DNA of 64,000 nucleotides from Seiridium cupressi (lineage: Eukaryota > Ascomycota > Sordariomycetes > Amphisphaeriales > Sporocadaceae). The notes beneath the pieces are model-generated. The model did no database searches. It was not told the origin of the DNA and was given only the letters and a program-made list of their open reading frames with translations. Positions 10,837 through 23,004 of the stretch are shown piece after piece. The DNA lies in assembly GCA_036674765.1 (NCBI GenBank), contig JARVKI010000110.1, positions 1-64,000 on the forward strand. Reading direction: 5' to 3'. The position numbers and the translations under genes are program-made. Positions within the stretch are counted from its first letter, which is position 1. The number at the start of each line of letters is the position of its first letter.

Positions 10837-13128
10837 ATCAATCATACCACGATGGATCGACGACCACCACCACCACAGTGTGAATGAATCTTACGACTAT
10901 GGATGAGAGGCGCCCAAGGGGCCGAAGCCCTACGCCTGGGGTGTGCTGGTCATACGAATTTACGAATACCGCTCAAAGCCCGGTGGCTTGTGTATAGATT
11001 ACGAGGCACGAGGCACTATCCTTATGATGAAGAACAGAATCATACACTATCATTTACTTGTGTCTGTCCATTGTGTGATGTTAGAATTATGAATGACATA
11101 AGTTACAAGTGACATGCGTGCTTTCCCTGCGAGCAGGAACCTAGTTTCATGTCGAATGCGTGGTCGGTGTTTTCGAATAACCTTAATGTTTGTATAGACC
11201 CAAGCCTTCCTATGATGTTAAAAGTGCTTTAGTCATGAAAATGAGTCGTGTCATTTACCTTAGCACATGGACCATCCTGAGGTGCTTGGTGGATATCACG
11301 TCAGACTCTCTCAAAGAAAACATTGACTACCTTCTATACATCCTAGATATGTTGGAAATTCCGACACCCTGACCAGAGTTACACATATTTATGCAACATT
11401 GGCGGTTGAATGAAGACGTATACTCAAATTAGTAGTGTCTATCGGTCAGCCCCGTTCCAAATGAATTTCAAACAGCAATACCGCTTCGGCCAGTGGGGTA
11501 GGTAATCGACGATGAGGATTCCGAACATCGCACACTTTCCGCGATCTGCAACGGTCTTCTATAACCACGTACTTCCAGATACTACCAATCAACTTCTAGG
11601 AGTGGCTTGGCAGCCTCAACTGAGGAAGTGAATCGCCTCTAATATGGAGTCTTCTCTCGACAATGGCATTTCTATGAGCAAATAGGCAGCTTGTCGTTCA
11701 TGTGTCAGGTGTAGGGTTCTGAGCAGACCTCTATAATGGTTATATCTGAACCTGATATAATGTACTGGGTCGGTATGAAGATACTAACTAAATAGAGGAA
11801 ACTCCGAGTAGGATGCACTGAATACGCCTTATAAGTGGCCATGCCGAACACCAACAGTGGAAGAAAAGCGACGAGTAAAACACCAATACTTTGCACCCTT
11901 GAATGGGCACAAGAAAATTGGTTGGAGGGATATTTTTCATGTCTGTGATTGTCGTGCCGAGGCAGAGGAAATTTTCTTCGCCAAATCCTGTGACGAGAGT
12001 GCTGGCAACTCCAGGAGACACCACACCACTTCAAACAATCACCATCGCTTGGATAGGCCGTCCACGAACCAGAACTCACATCGCCGCTGCACTTGATAAG
12101 CAGAGCTTGGGGAGGATAGGCCTGATTATAAGCCAACTCGAAAAAATAAACCCACAAACGAAATGTTAGAAGCACACCAATTATTCAACCCGCGTAAGTA
12201 CATAAATGCTAAGAGGAGTCAGACCGCTATAGATACCATTCGCAGCAAGACAGAAAAGAGTTAATAGATGAGACAAAAGGCTCTGAAACAAAACGGTCGA
12301 TCGAATCTGAGACAGTTTTCGATTTAAGTTACAGTAGTTCAGAGAGCAGTGTTATATACTTGCTCTGCCTTGACAAGATAGCCAATAGCCCTTGTCCTAG
12401 TGTCTGAGTGTGGACCTTAAATAACAGGAAGAATTGTAATATACGACCTCTGAATAAATCCCGAAAGGAATCTATTTTTAAGCATTGAATTTTTTAAAAT
12501 CTTGAAACCTTCTTTTTTTCTTTTTTTCTTTTTTCAAAAAAGCTCTTAAATTGCCTTGTGTATCTACACGGTATAAGATTTCTTTCAATCCTGATTAGCT
12601 GGTATTTTCGTTATCGTGTTTGGTTGGGAATGGTAGATATATCGTTTCAGAATTGTCAAAGTTGATTAGATTCTATCGAGTCGAGAAATGGAGCTCTGTC
12701 CAATAGTTTGGGTTCAGCTGAATGTACTACCATTGTAGAAAAAAATGCCAAGATCAGGCGAGATAATTATGCAACTGAAAACAAATGATCCAGCAACTAC
12801 ACTACATTGTACGTTGTAGGAGTTGTTGACGTTGATCACTGGTCCACGTGTAATTGAGATCACTTTGCTCTTTTATGCTTGAACTGAGGTTATGCAGCTA
12901 CCAAGATGACATGGAGGGGCATCGTCGATACCCTCCTACCAGAGCCATCGAGCGCATTCCATGGGAACTAGATTCACGAATTCCCGGGTTGCTCGCCACA
13001 TGACTTGTCCCTTGCATGTTTCTGGCCGAGTTTAGTCCTTCGCAACCAACTCTCTCCGTTCCTTGTCCACATCCTCCCTCAAACCCTCCACTACGACCAA
13101 TAGAACCCTACGTCATCGCCCATTAATC
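10837..13128. other. Gene-poor, partly AT-rich intergenic stretch
   Basis: About 2.3 kb. The part from 12180 to 12800 is visibly AT-rich with a T-rich low-complexity block at about 12505-12535. A minus-strand ORF at 11705-12175 has hydrophobic segments but no recognised family. It could be an old repeat-induced-mutation relic, but I cannot measure dinucleotide indices here. Confidence 0.4.
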
Positions 13129-14225
13129 ATGTCGACCGCAGTCCTCGATGCCGACAGCCTAGACCCTACGCTCCAGTCGATATTGGACCAGAAGACGCTG
13201 CGATGGATTTTTGTCGGTGGTAAGGGTGGTGTGGGAAAGACCACGACCTCGTGCTCCCTCGCCATCCAGCTCGCCAAGGTCCGCCGCTCAGTGCTGCTCA
13301 TCTCGACGGACCCCGCGCACAACCTGAGCGATGCCTTCAACCAGAAGTTCGGCAAGGAGGCGCGGTTGGTCGAGGGCTTCGACAACTTGAGCGCCATGGA
13401 GATCGACCCCAACGGAAGCATTCAAGATCTGCTGGCTGGCCAGGGCGGTGAGAACGGAGGCGGCGACCTGAACGATATCGCGGGCGGCATGGGCGGTATG
13501 ATGCAGGATTTGGCTTTCGCCGTGAGTTCCCCCCGTACAACTTGAGTCGGTTTATGAAGCTGCGATAGATTGCTGACAGGACATGTGAACAGATTCCTGG
13601 TATTGACGAAGCCATGTCCTTTGCCGAGGTCCTCAAACAAGTCAAGTCTCTCTCCTACGAGACCATCATCTTTGACACAGCTCCGACGGGCCACACGCTC
13701 CGCTTTCTGCAATTCCCCTCGGTGCTCGAGAAGGCCCTCGCAAAGATCAGCCAGCTGTCGTCGCAGTACGGCCCGCTACTCAACGGCTTCCTGGGCTCCA
13801 ACGGCGCCCTGCCCAACGGCCAGAACCTCAACGAGATGATGGAGAAGCTCGAGGGTCTGCGCCAGACCATCTCCGAGGTGAACACGCAGTTCAAGGACGA
13901 GAACCTGACGACGTTTGTCTGCGTCTGCATCGCCGAGTTCCTGTCCCTCTACGAGACGGAGCGCATGATCCAGGAGTTGGCCAGCTACGGCATCGATACA
14001 CACAGCATCGTGGTGAACCAGCTGTTGTTCCCCAAGCAGAGTAGCAATTGCGACCAGTGCAATGCTCGGAGGAAAATGCAGAAGAAGTACTTGGATCAGA
14101 TCGAAGAGCTGTATGACGAGTTCAACGTCGTACGCATGCCGTTGTTGGTCGAGGAGGTACGAGGAAAGGAGAAACTCGAAAAGTTCAGTGACATGCTCGT
14201 ACATCCTTACGTGCCGCCGGAGTAA
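13129..14225 (+). CDS. get3: Get3 ATPase, tail-anchored protein targeting factor
   Basis: Homodimeric ATPase that carries tail-anchored membrane proteins to the Get1/Get2 receptor at the ER. Two exons, 13129-13521 and 13593-14225, with a 71-nt intron, give 341 residues, the usual fungal length. Seen: the deviant Walker [15 protein letters not shown] (residues 30-43), a [12 protein letters not shown] switch I segment, [15 protein letters not shown] (switch II), and the zinc-binding CDQC motif (Get3 CxxC) that holds the dimer. These cysteines separate it from bacterial ArsA. The Met of [10 protein letters not shown] is chosen because homology starts soon after it; upstream in-frame codons lack support. 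It converges with the Mpe1 gene. Confidence 0.96.
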
Positions 14226-14932
14226 ACAATGTTTTAAGGCATTATGGGGCAATGGGCGTGGCTGGATAATGAGGCAAATGAAAGCATTGGCGTTGTTGGT
14301 ACATGATCACGTAGAGGGATCGGCACACGTCGCCGGACGGCACGACGGGTAGGTTCTAGATAGTCATCCGCACCAGAGCATCAATAAACGAAATCACGTT
14401 AAATGACATGTCAAAATCAGCTTCATCTCAATGCTCTCTGTTGATATTGGTTCCTGTTCGGCCGAACCAGGCCAAACCCATGAATGGGTTCTATGTACAA
14501 CTGTACCAATCAAGAAATCTCATTCCCTGCCGCTTCTTCCACATTTTCGTGGAGAATCCGCAAACAAAACAAAAAAGCCCATGGCCACTTTGCGCCTAAA
14601 ACCTTGCGTCCATGCAATTGCAATGCCGAGATTTGTCATAAGTGACATCCATCCGGATGCCATGTCCTGAAAAAAATCAAAGTCCCCTCCAACGCCTAAA
14701 CAGGAGACCTGGTACCGTCCGAGGTCCCAGTGGTCAAATGATACCTATACAAGCTGAATGTCCAGCAGGCTGTGTTGGCGACAACCTGCGGTGGCAAGCG
14801 CTACCACTATATGTCATGATACCATACCAAAAGACCAGAAGTAAAATGCCGTGTGTTATACGCGACACAAGGAAGAGAAGCTCTTTTCACTGTGAATGAG
14901 TATCATGCCGAGTGCTTTGACCCAACACTCCA
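14226..14932. other. Convergent 3' intergenic region
   Basis: Separates the 3' ends of get3 (+) and mpe1 (-). No coding signal; presumably both 3' UTRs. Confidence 0.5.
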
Positions 14933-16879
14933 TTATAGCTCTCTGTAGTCGGATGGCCTGTTCCTCACGCGTCTGTTCTGGTGTCGATTGGGGTTGACGG
15001 GTTGACGGAAGTAGGCGTCGTTCTCGCTATTTGGCTGCGAGAAGTTGGGTCGATTTGGACCTTGCTGAAAGCCTCCTCGGTTGCTGTTCATATTGCCACC
15101 CATACCGTTCATGCCGCCACCATTGAAGTTGTTGAACCCATTCATGTTTGGGAAACCACCATTCTGGTTGAACCCTCCCATGCCCATTATCGGGTTCATC
15201 ATTCCCATGGGCATCATGGGCATGTTCGGCATATTAGGCATAGTTGACATATTGGGCATGCCCATACCCATGTTCATGTTCATGCCACCCATGTTGGGAA
15301 AGTTGGGGAACATCATTGGGTTCATGGGCATCTGTCCCATTCCTATCATCTGCTGCATCATGACTTGTTGCTGGCGTTGCTGTTCTTCTTGCTGGCGCAT
15401 AGCCTTAGGGCCCTTGGGGATCTTGGGCTCGCTCTCAAGGGGTTCCTCTGCGGACCGCTTCTTTGAGCCCAGCTCCTGGGACTTATTGGGCCCTTCCCCA
15501 TTAGTGGCAGGTTGCGGTGTTGCGGTAGGGGATGCCGATTTCTTAGTCGTAGCTATCGAAGGCGACCGAGCTTGTTCAGGAACTGGCGTCGGGGATTTCT
15601 TGTTGTCTGCTGTCTCTGCCTGTTCTGTCTCTTGCGCATCTTTTCCAGGCGAAGAACCCGCCTGTTCAAGGTTTGTTGTTGCGTCACCATTGTCTTTCTG
15701 CTCAGCGACAGGAGATTGTGCGGTTACAGGACTCTTCGATCTCTCCTTCTTCACCTGGTCCTTCTCCTTGAGGTAATCCTGAACCTTAGTGGTGGTCTGA
15801 TCATCCGGTTTGAGATCATCTATGAGGACTCCCTCCGTCTGGCACGAGGGACAGACGAAGTCACTTTCAATGAGCGCGTTCGTGATGCATTCATTGCAGA
15901 ATGTCTTCTCACAACAGGGAGTAGTCACTGGATCTATGAATAATTTCCTGTCGAGGGTGCACAGCAATCCCTTTTCCTCAAGCTCCTTATCTCCATCCGA
16001 CGCGGCCTTCTGCGCGGATGCGCTTGTCTTGGACTTGGCCTGGAACTGTTCCCATGATGCCTTGTCTGGCTCTGCAATGACATAATCTCCATCCGCATTC
16101 ACCATCACACCAGCCGGAGGCTTGACACCATCCTCGCCCTCACCCTGCTGAAGCGTTGCCTTGTCCACCGTCTTCAAGAAAGAGCGAGGAATGCCAGTGG
16201 TCCGCTTGACTCTTGGCCGGTTATCGAACTCGGGATTGTCGTTGGTGGGACACACTTGTATCCAATGTCCTACTTGGCCACATCGATAGCAGACATAACC
16301 CTTCGGAGGTTCATGGTCGGGCACGTTTACGGGCTTCTTGGATCCAGGTTTGTATACAGGCGCCTGGTTGGCCATTTCTTCCTGTTGCGCTGTCCACTGG
16401 TCTGACTGAACCTGGAACATGGCCGCTAGCTTCTCTTCTTCCGTGAGGGCACTGCTCATTTGGGCCAACCCTTGAGTAGACGGCTTTGTTATCTTTGCTG
16501 TGGCCTCGCGCCTAGACGAGTTCTTCGCACTATGCGGCATCTTTCCTGAAACATATCTTGCAGCGCGGCCGGCGCCTGGTTTTGCAGGCGGAAGACGGCG
16601 AGCGATGACCGTAGTCGATCGAGGAATAATCGCGAGGTCATCTTCGTACTCTACCATAATGTTAGCAAAGTAGTCGCAGCGAAAGTCTAATACTGCACTT
16701 GGCTTACCTTCGGCGCCGTCTTCGGTATAGATGGCAAAGTCAAAGTCGGTACCATCACCCAAGCCGCTTAGTTTGATAATGTCGCGCTTAAGCTCGAACA
16801 CAGAGATACCTGTTCCGTCGAACTCGACGCGCGATGGCTCCTTCTGCGACTTAAACTTGTAAAACACTGAAGAAGTCAT
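14933..16879 (-). CDS. mpe1: Mpe1/RBBP6-type cleavage and polyadenylation factor subunit
   Basis: Subunit of the cleavage and polyadenylation factor acting in mRNA 3'-end formation. Domain order fits Mpe1: a ubiquitin-like DWNN domain (residues 1-75), a CCHC zinc knuckle (CYRCGQVGHWIQVC, about 178-191), a RING/U-box-like domain with LCTLDRKLF, PCCEKTFCNEC and CPSC (about 288-327), a Ser/Pro/Glu-rich linker, and a Met/Asn/Gly-rich tail (NMGMGMPNMS, PMMPMGMMNP). The reading frame is open from start to stop, but a 57-nt intron (16707-16651, donor GTAAGC, branch GCTAAC, acceptor TAG) sits inside the DWNN domain without a stop. Removing it restores DGAEEYEDDLAIIPRS and gives 629 rather than 648 residues. 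Exons: 16879-16708 and 16650-14933. Confidence 0.93.
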   Translation of the reverse strand: MTSSVFYKFKSQKEPSRVEFDGTGISVFELKRDIIKLSGLGDGTDFDFAIYTEDGAEGKPSAVLDFRCDYFANIMVEYEDDLAIIPRSTTVIARRLPPAKPGAGRAARYVSGKMPHSAKNSSRREATAKITKPSTQGLAQMSSALTEEEKLAAMFQVQSDQWTAQQEEMANQAPVYKPGSKKPVNVPDHEPPKGYVCYRCGQVGHWIQVCPTNDNPEFDNRPRVKRTTGIPRSFLKTVDKATLQQGEGEDGVKPPAGVMVNADGDYVIAEPDKASWEQFQAKSKTSASAQKAASDGDKELEEKGLLCTLDRKLFIDPVTTPCCEKTFCNECITNALIESDFVCPSCQTEGVLIDDLKPDDQTTTKVQDYLKEKDQVKKERSKSPVTAQSPVAEQKDNGDATTNLEQAGSSPGKDAQETEQAETADNKKSPTPVPEQARSPSIATTKKSASPTATPQPATNGEGPNKSQELGSKKRSAEEPLESEPKIPKGPKAMRQQEEQQRQQQVMMQQMIGMGQMPMNPMMFPNFPNMGGMNMNMGMGMPNMSTMPNMPNMPMMPMGMMNPIMGMGGFNQNGGFPNMNGFNNFNGGGMNGMGGNMNSNRGGFQQGPNRPNFSQPNSENDAYFRQPVNPNRHQNRRVRNRPSDYREL

Positions 16880-18160
16880 TGTGATAGATGGGGACTCAGT
16901 TTTGAGAGGGGTACGGGTTGTGAGATGTCAAAGCAGTGCAGTCGTCAGGGACGATATACCAGAGTCAAGGCTTCATGCAAGAGCCGACGGTTGCTACTGT
17001 TTATAAGTTATGTGAGATGACTGGGGGAGGGTGAGTTGCCAAGTCCTGCAGTCGATTTCCGTGGTCTTGCACTGAAGCAAATATGGATGTAGGTATTTGC
17101 GAGTCCAAGTTTGTGACAGCTGGATTTTTGTTTCTATTGTGATGATGATTCTGCTGCGTTGTCTTTCCCAATTTCTTTCATATGACCAACTGGCAAAGTA
17201 GATGGACGGGGAATCAATTTTGATTGTAACTGGAAGAACAATGGAGGCCCTCAGCCTTCAGAAGCGAAGAATGAAACGCAAAACCGCGATGTGTACACAA
17301 AGCCAAAGGCAGACTTGACAACCAGATCACCTCTCAGTGACCAGGCAGCGCAATCTTGTCCTGATCCCAGCAAACCACACCTGGTATCCGATCTCGAATA
17401 CTTGTTAGCCAATCCTCTCCAGTCTACCCTACCAGGAAAGTAGATGTCACGGCCAGGATGTGATTACGATCGCGTGGTCTAGATGGTCAGCGCTATTTGG
17501 TGATTGGCGTTGTCCGAGCGTTGGAGTTGAGGGGCGACGGGCGCGAGATCTGCGTGAAAGGCAGTCGTAGAGATAGTTCCCAGCAATCACAGTAGCAAAG
17601 CGGGGTTCTGACCGATATCTGCGAATCGTGTGCGACGGTGATGGTCGCGACGGCGGTATGTGAGGTCGTCTGTACGAAAGGAAGGATGATGGAGCAAGTG
17701 AGAATTTGGCTGGATGGAGAGCGGGCAGAAGGCAAGGAAATCCGCAGAACGCTGAGTGAAGGTGGCATTAGTCAAGGAAATGCACTAAGCCCAATCCGTA
17801 TGTGAGTCACGTGAGGCACTTTCCGCTGCTGATTACAAACTCAAGCAGGCATCCAACCTTCTGAATGGCAGCTGTCAGACAATTGCCAGGGGATTGCTGT
17901 ATTTGTTTATCTTCTTGTTCTTTTTTATTCGACAACGGCATTATGCGTGCTGTTCGTGAGGACGAAAGGAAGTGAATTAGTTCTAATTATTCTCTATTCA
18001 ATGCTGATTTCCCTATGCTATTCCAAGTCTACCTGAACACCTATACGGAAAAGCAAAGTTCCAGCCAAGTCGCTTATGCCGACGCACATGATTCCAAGCC
18101 CAATTAAGTGCAGTATATGCGATACAATTACCTTCATGCCAATATTTGCACAACAAGTAT
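16880..18160. other. Intergenic region upstream of mpe1
   Basis: mpe1 promoter side and 3' flank of the PLC-like gene. A 91-codon minus-strand ORF at 17493-17768 is Ser/Thr-rich with no recognised domain and is not called. Confidence 0.45.
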
Positions 18161-19553
18161 TTACATGACTAGCAGCGCCACAGCGACTGCAGCCATTGAC
18201 AAAAGGGTTTGGGTCGACAGGCCGTCGAAACCGAGCCTCGAAGCTGCACTGGTCGTTCCACAGCAACTCCTGCTGTAGGTTACGTTATTGAATTGTGCAG
18301 CTGCCTCAAACACGGATCCGGCGTAGCTTCCACGATTGTAGTAGTCGACATTCAAGAAATTCGGCGCTCGTCCCCATTGATTCAGGCAGTTCTCGCCTGC
18401 CAGCCCGACGCTACCAGTCCCGTTGACGGCGTTTGTCACATTGAGCTCGTCCCGGGCAGGTACAAGTAGACTGGTTCCTAGTAGCGATAACTCGATGTTT
18501 AGGTTGTGATTTATTAGGTAGAGGCGGTTTTGAGCATCTGCGTCCGCCAGATCCGGTGGTCGTTGCACGTCACAGGGGAAGTTGTTGTCCGTTGGGTCGA
18601 AGGGTGTCTCCCACATCTGCGAGAACTCGTCCAGCAACCAAGGGTACTCGGTCTGGTTTGCCATGTAGTCTAGGAACATGACGACCCTCTTTCCAGTCAA
18701 GATCATTTCGGCTAGTGTTGGCCAGTCATTCAGAGTCATGGGCACCAACGGTGGTGTGTAGACATAGTCGAGAATGCCCGTCGACTCAATGTATGGATAG
18801 TAGAGGGATGGCACGGAGCTGAGAGTTTGTTAGCACGCGGTTCGGCTTCAAACTTGCACAACACAAACTATGGCTGGACTGGGATAGGACATGTTAAACT
18901 TACTAGTTACCGTTCCCCAAAAGTATCGTCACGACATCATAAGGATGAGATGCCACCCAGTCCTTCACGGTGCCCAACCAGTCGGTGATAGGACCAGCAT
19001 CAAGAATATCGCAGCTTGTGTGACAAAAGTGGGGTTCTGTGGCATTGGTAGGCCACTGAATTTGCGCCTGTACAAACCGCACCCCATCATTGAGTTGATA
19101 AGTGACATCGTATTGCTGGTTTGCTGCCAGGTTGTTGGTGGTGATGAATGGAGAGTTGTGGCAAGAAACTTCGGTGATATTGCTGTACTTGCGGTTGCAG
19201 AACTCTGGATAATTGTTGCAGGGCCTCGTGTTTGTCACAGTAGCAGTGGCAGATGTTACGGTCGTGGAAGAAAAGTTGCCCGAAGCTGTGGATGTTGATC
19301 CTCCGGTCAGGTACGTCCTGGTATCGGTCGTAGATACCTTGGACTGCGCCACAGTGGAATTACTGCTGATAGTGGTAGAGTCTGTATCTGACAGCGTTCC
19401 CAGATTTGTCATCTGCGATGTGTAGGTCAGGTATGTTCCCGTCGGTGTTCCTTCTGTGGTGGTTGCCGATTCCGATACTGTAGTTCTCGTGTCCGTGATC
19501 TGACCGAGTGCTCCACTGCACATGAGCAGCAAGCCCAGTGCCCGTGACGCCAT
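18161..19553 (-). CDS. Secreted PLC-like phosphodiesterase, probably GPI-anchored
   Basis: A fungal PLC-like TIM-barrel protein (PI-PLC X-domain superfamily). Two exons, 19553-18904 and 18818-18161, with an 85-nt intron (donor GTAAGT); the join restores TILLGNGNYSVPSLYYPYIE. 435 residues. Order: signal peptide (MASRALGLLLMCSGALG), a long Thr/Ser-rich stretch likely O-glycosylated (about 18-110), then the barrel, with CNNYPEFCNRKYSNITEVSC, HNSPFITTNNLAANQQYDVT and KDWVASHPYDVVTILLGNGN, and later MILTGKRVVMFLDYMANQTE. The C terminus is small residues followed by a hydrophobic tail (LLSMAAVAVALLVM), as for GPI anchoring. The barrel His is visible in SCHNSPF, but true phospholipase activity is unproven for this family. 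Confidence 0.87.
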
Positions 19554-20862
19554 TGTTGAGATTCTGCGAGTTGACAGCAGACAAAGTGTAGCAACTCAGA
19601 AGAAGCTTAGAGGACGGGCCAGATTATCACCAAGCAGAAGAGTCCGGGTACGGTTGTATCGGCACCGGCATGGGTAACGGAACAAAAACGTCAGGCGAGG
19701 TTGCCGGCGGTCGCGAATACAAGAAAACCAAGACAATGCGCGGACCCCTAAGTCCAGGATGACCTCATGTATTAGGAGTTTATTTCAATTAGAATGGGTA
19801 ACTGGTAGCTAAAGAAGAATCAAGGAGGTCTAGGCCTTTTGACAAGAAAAATCCCGTCAAACAATAACTGGGAAATGTGCTGGCATGGATACTTAAAGGT
19901 ACTTGCCAAGGCCAGCAAAGACGGGTCGTCGATCAACATCGCCGCACTAAGTCCCGTGGACAGGGGAGCAACGCGTCCCAGCATTAGGGGCTGGCTGCTC
20001 GTTGCCAATTGATGGGCATGTTTTGTTGTCTGGTGAATGGAGATTCTCCAGTCCTTCATGACGTCTTAGCTTTCAGCTTCATCTTTAGCACCGTTCTTTG
20101 TGGGCCGATATCCAGACACCGATCTCTTACTTTATGCGTAGTCGCTGGTCACTATCTGACTCAATCTACCTGGGAAGATCACCAGCGATCCTGTTTCACG
20201 ATCAAATTGAGCCGCAAAACTTTCAATTCGGTCAACTAGAGGTCCCTGGGATTGTAGCAGCGAGGGGGGATAGAGTTGGCTCGAGGCATCATTTGGGTCC
20301 TGCAAAATCCATTGGTTTCAGTTTAGCAATATCTCGAACACAGCCCCAGTAGTTCAACTCTAAAACCTGAAGTTAATTCGATACCTGTGACAGCGGCAAC
20401 AATAACCGCTTAGGTCGCAGCCTAGCTAGTTGAGACTTAATACGACCTACTCGCTCCCTCTCGTTGCCGCTCAACCCGCTCAGGGGGTATGCGCAATCAG
20501 GCTGTCAGGTTGCAATGGGGGCCTCTATTGATGCTCCGCCACTGCACGGAGCGATTCGCCGGTGTAATCCCAGAATTTAGGCCACAAGCTAATAGAGAAA
20601 TGCGGGACTGCGGAGCGGAGAACGGTACATTAGGGTACTTTCCAGCGTATCCCACGTCACTGCCACATTCTGTTCGATCAGACCCTGGGGATTTTGTTTC
20701 CAGGATGGGCTTATTGTAGATCCTGGGATTGGCGAGCCTCACTTTATTTCTCTCCATTGTCCAAAACTAATTCTGCGTTACCCCAACCCACCAACTTCCG
20801 GCTCCCAGCTTCGCGAAACCACGAACTTCGTGACTGCGACCGCCTGTATCGATTGTCGTGCC
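19554..20862. other. Divergent intergenic region
   Basis: Upstream of both the PLC-like gene (-) and the SUR7-family gene (+). Nothing coding recognised. Confidence 0.45.
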
Positions 20863-21934
20863 ATGGCTCTTCCAGGGTTCCGCAAGCGGCGTGCTGCAGC
20901 AAACCCAGAAGCAGGTGTCAAAGATGGCCCTTTACCAGACGACCAAGCTATCGCCAAGAGGGCGACAAAAACGAGACGAAATGCGATCATATTCACTTCT
21001 TTTTGCTACCTGATAGCAGTCGTTTTCCTGATTCTGGTGAGTAGACCGAGATGATTCCCAATCTGCAGGGCGCTCTCTGATTGGTCGAACAGGTTGAAAT
21101 TGGAAATACCAGCTCGGCGAAAGTTCCGGGAGAGCTCTACTTCTTCAAGCTCGACTTGTCTGATATCATGGCATCTTCCGTCTCGTCAAGCTTGGGCACC
21201 TTGTCTTTGACCAACTCCATCGCACGTACACTCGGACTGCACGACTTCTATCAGGTCGGCCTCTGGAGCTTCTGCGAGGGCTACGCGGATGAGTATGACA
21301 TTCTGATGCAAGCTTCTTTGATTATGAGGACTAACCTAGCGACAGGGGCATCACTAAATGCTCGACACCTACCAGCTTGTATTGGTTTAATCCCGTTGAG
21401 ATCTTGCAGGGTGAACTACTTTCAGGAGCTAGTATTGCTTTACCGTCCGAGGTCAACACAATTCTTACCATCCTCCGCATAACGTCACAAGTTATGTTTG
21501 GGTTCTTCCTCGCGGGACTGGTGCTGGATTTTGTACTCATGCTCCTCGCACCCATTGTACTCTACTCACGATGGTGGAGTTTTCCCTTCTCGGTATTCGC
21601 CTTCCTCGCAGCGATAATGGTTATCGCTGCTGCAGCAGTCGCCACTGCTATGGCACTGGTCTTCCAGTACGCATTGACGTCTCAAGTAGACCTCAACATC
21701 AAGGTGGACATTGGCACTAAGATGTGGGCATTCATGTGGATCGGTGCCGGGTTCACATTTCTTGCCTTTCTGATCCACGCTGGTCTCGGATGCTGCTGCA
21801 CATCCAGACGTGACCTGCGAACCGGAAGGAAAAAGGGCAGGAATCTCGCAACAGTCCCAGGCACTGGTTCTGAGAAGCCGCAGAAAGGCTACAACTTGCC
21901 GAAATTCGGCAGGAAATCGGCTGGATCGGAGTAA
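20863..21934 (+). CDS. SUR7/PalI-family four-pass plasma-membrane protein
   Basis: Claudin-like fungal family linked to eisosomes, pH sensing and cell-cortex organisation. Three exons: 20863-21036, 21093-21292 and 21346-21934, all with GT..AG introns of 53-56 nt, giving 320 residues. First membrane segment at about residues 39-58 (NAIIFTSFCYLIAVVFLILV); a large extracellular loop with the family motif DFYQVGLWSFCEGY, a G-L-W-x-x-C pattern, and a second Cys in GITKCSTPTS; then three more hydrophobic segments (MFGFFLAGLVLDFVLMLLAP, VFAFLAAIMVIAAAAVATAM, MWAFMWIGAGFTFLAFLIHA). The cytosolic tail is basic with GCCC, a possible palmitoylation site. The exact branch (Sur7, PalI or Fmp45-like) is not resolved. 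Confidence 0.88.
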
Positions 21935-23004
21935 ATGTTAAAGTCTGGGTTCGTCCATGACTTGATGCATGTTGAAGAGGCTGGTCCAAGCGAAAATAAG
22001 GGAGACTTGTTAGAGGTTTTATGCCATATAAGGGACGAACCAGCGGGGAAGCATTCCCTCCACAAGAGGTTAATATTGTATCATCGGGCATAGAGGTCTT
22101 TTCCCAGCCGGCGTTTCGGAACTAGAGCGTTACGATCATACAGAGAATGCATATATACTTGAAATTTATTTAGCTATAATCATACTGAAAATATATTCAT
22201 CTACTGTAGGTCTTGCTTGCGCATGTAAAGTTAGCCTCTAAAGTCACATCCCCTGCTCTTCGAGTATCGTCAGTCTTATTAGCTCGCATTACTCGTGTCT
22301 CTATATCCGGGGCCGTTGGTCGTGTGCCTCTCAGTAACAGTCACTACACTGACAGTCCTACCCTGATCCTCTAGGTTACACCATCTCTGAAGCATCCATC
22401 GTCGAAGTTGCAAGCAGCGAACAGAAAGTTTGATTGATGAAAAACTCGTGGGATCTACGATAAGTCACATGGAATTTCCACATTCTGCTTGTCAAGTGAT
22501 GGCCTCGCTGCGCCTAGCCCTTTTAGTGTAACAGGGCAATGATTCCCGAGGCACCAAGTGTGGATCACCTATAGTCGAGCTGCATTGCAATGCCAACACG
22601 GCTGAAAGTGGCTCAACGGGCCAAGGACATGAATCACAATCTGGATTATCAAGCTTTCGAGCGCTACCAGTTTCGCTGGTTAATACCTCAGCCGCATCCC
22701 ACTCTTCCTCTATCGCGGGAGATAATTGCCTTGAACGGCCAGCCAGTGGTCACCCCCCTGCGATACTATACCTCGCTTGACTCTTACCCGATACCGGGCC
22801 AGCATCTCCGAAGCTCCCCCGCGTGACAACCCCAAACTGGATATAAACGACAGGGTAAGCGACGACAGTTTCGCGACCCGGGTAGCAAAAGACGCCATTC
22901 CCGTTTTACAATCTTATCCTGACAATAGTCACGATAACTTTAATCCAACCCATCTGAAATTTTTTCAAGCACATCTCCATTTCGTTGTTCTTTATATAAA
23001 CAAA
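21935..23004. other. Intergenic region
   Basis: 3' flank of the SUR7-family gene and promoter of the VOC-fold gene. The TATATAAA at 22993-23000 lies only a few bases before the ATG and is therefore not a functional TATA box. No gene seen. Confidence 0.45.

Noticed and set aside
11705..12175. 156-codon minus-strand ORF with hydrophobic segments
   Set aside because: No recognised domain, no consistent codon bias and no clear start context; left as intergenic.
15081..15776. 231-codon plus-strand hydrophobic ORF
   Set aside because: Antisense of the Met/Asn-rich tail and linker of Mpe1; Met codons read backwards give His/hydrophobic codons.
22993..23000. TATA box of the VOC-fold gene
   Set aside because: It lies only a few bases before the ATG, too close for a promoter element.
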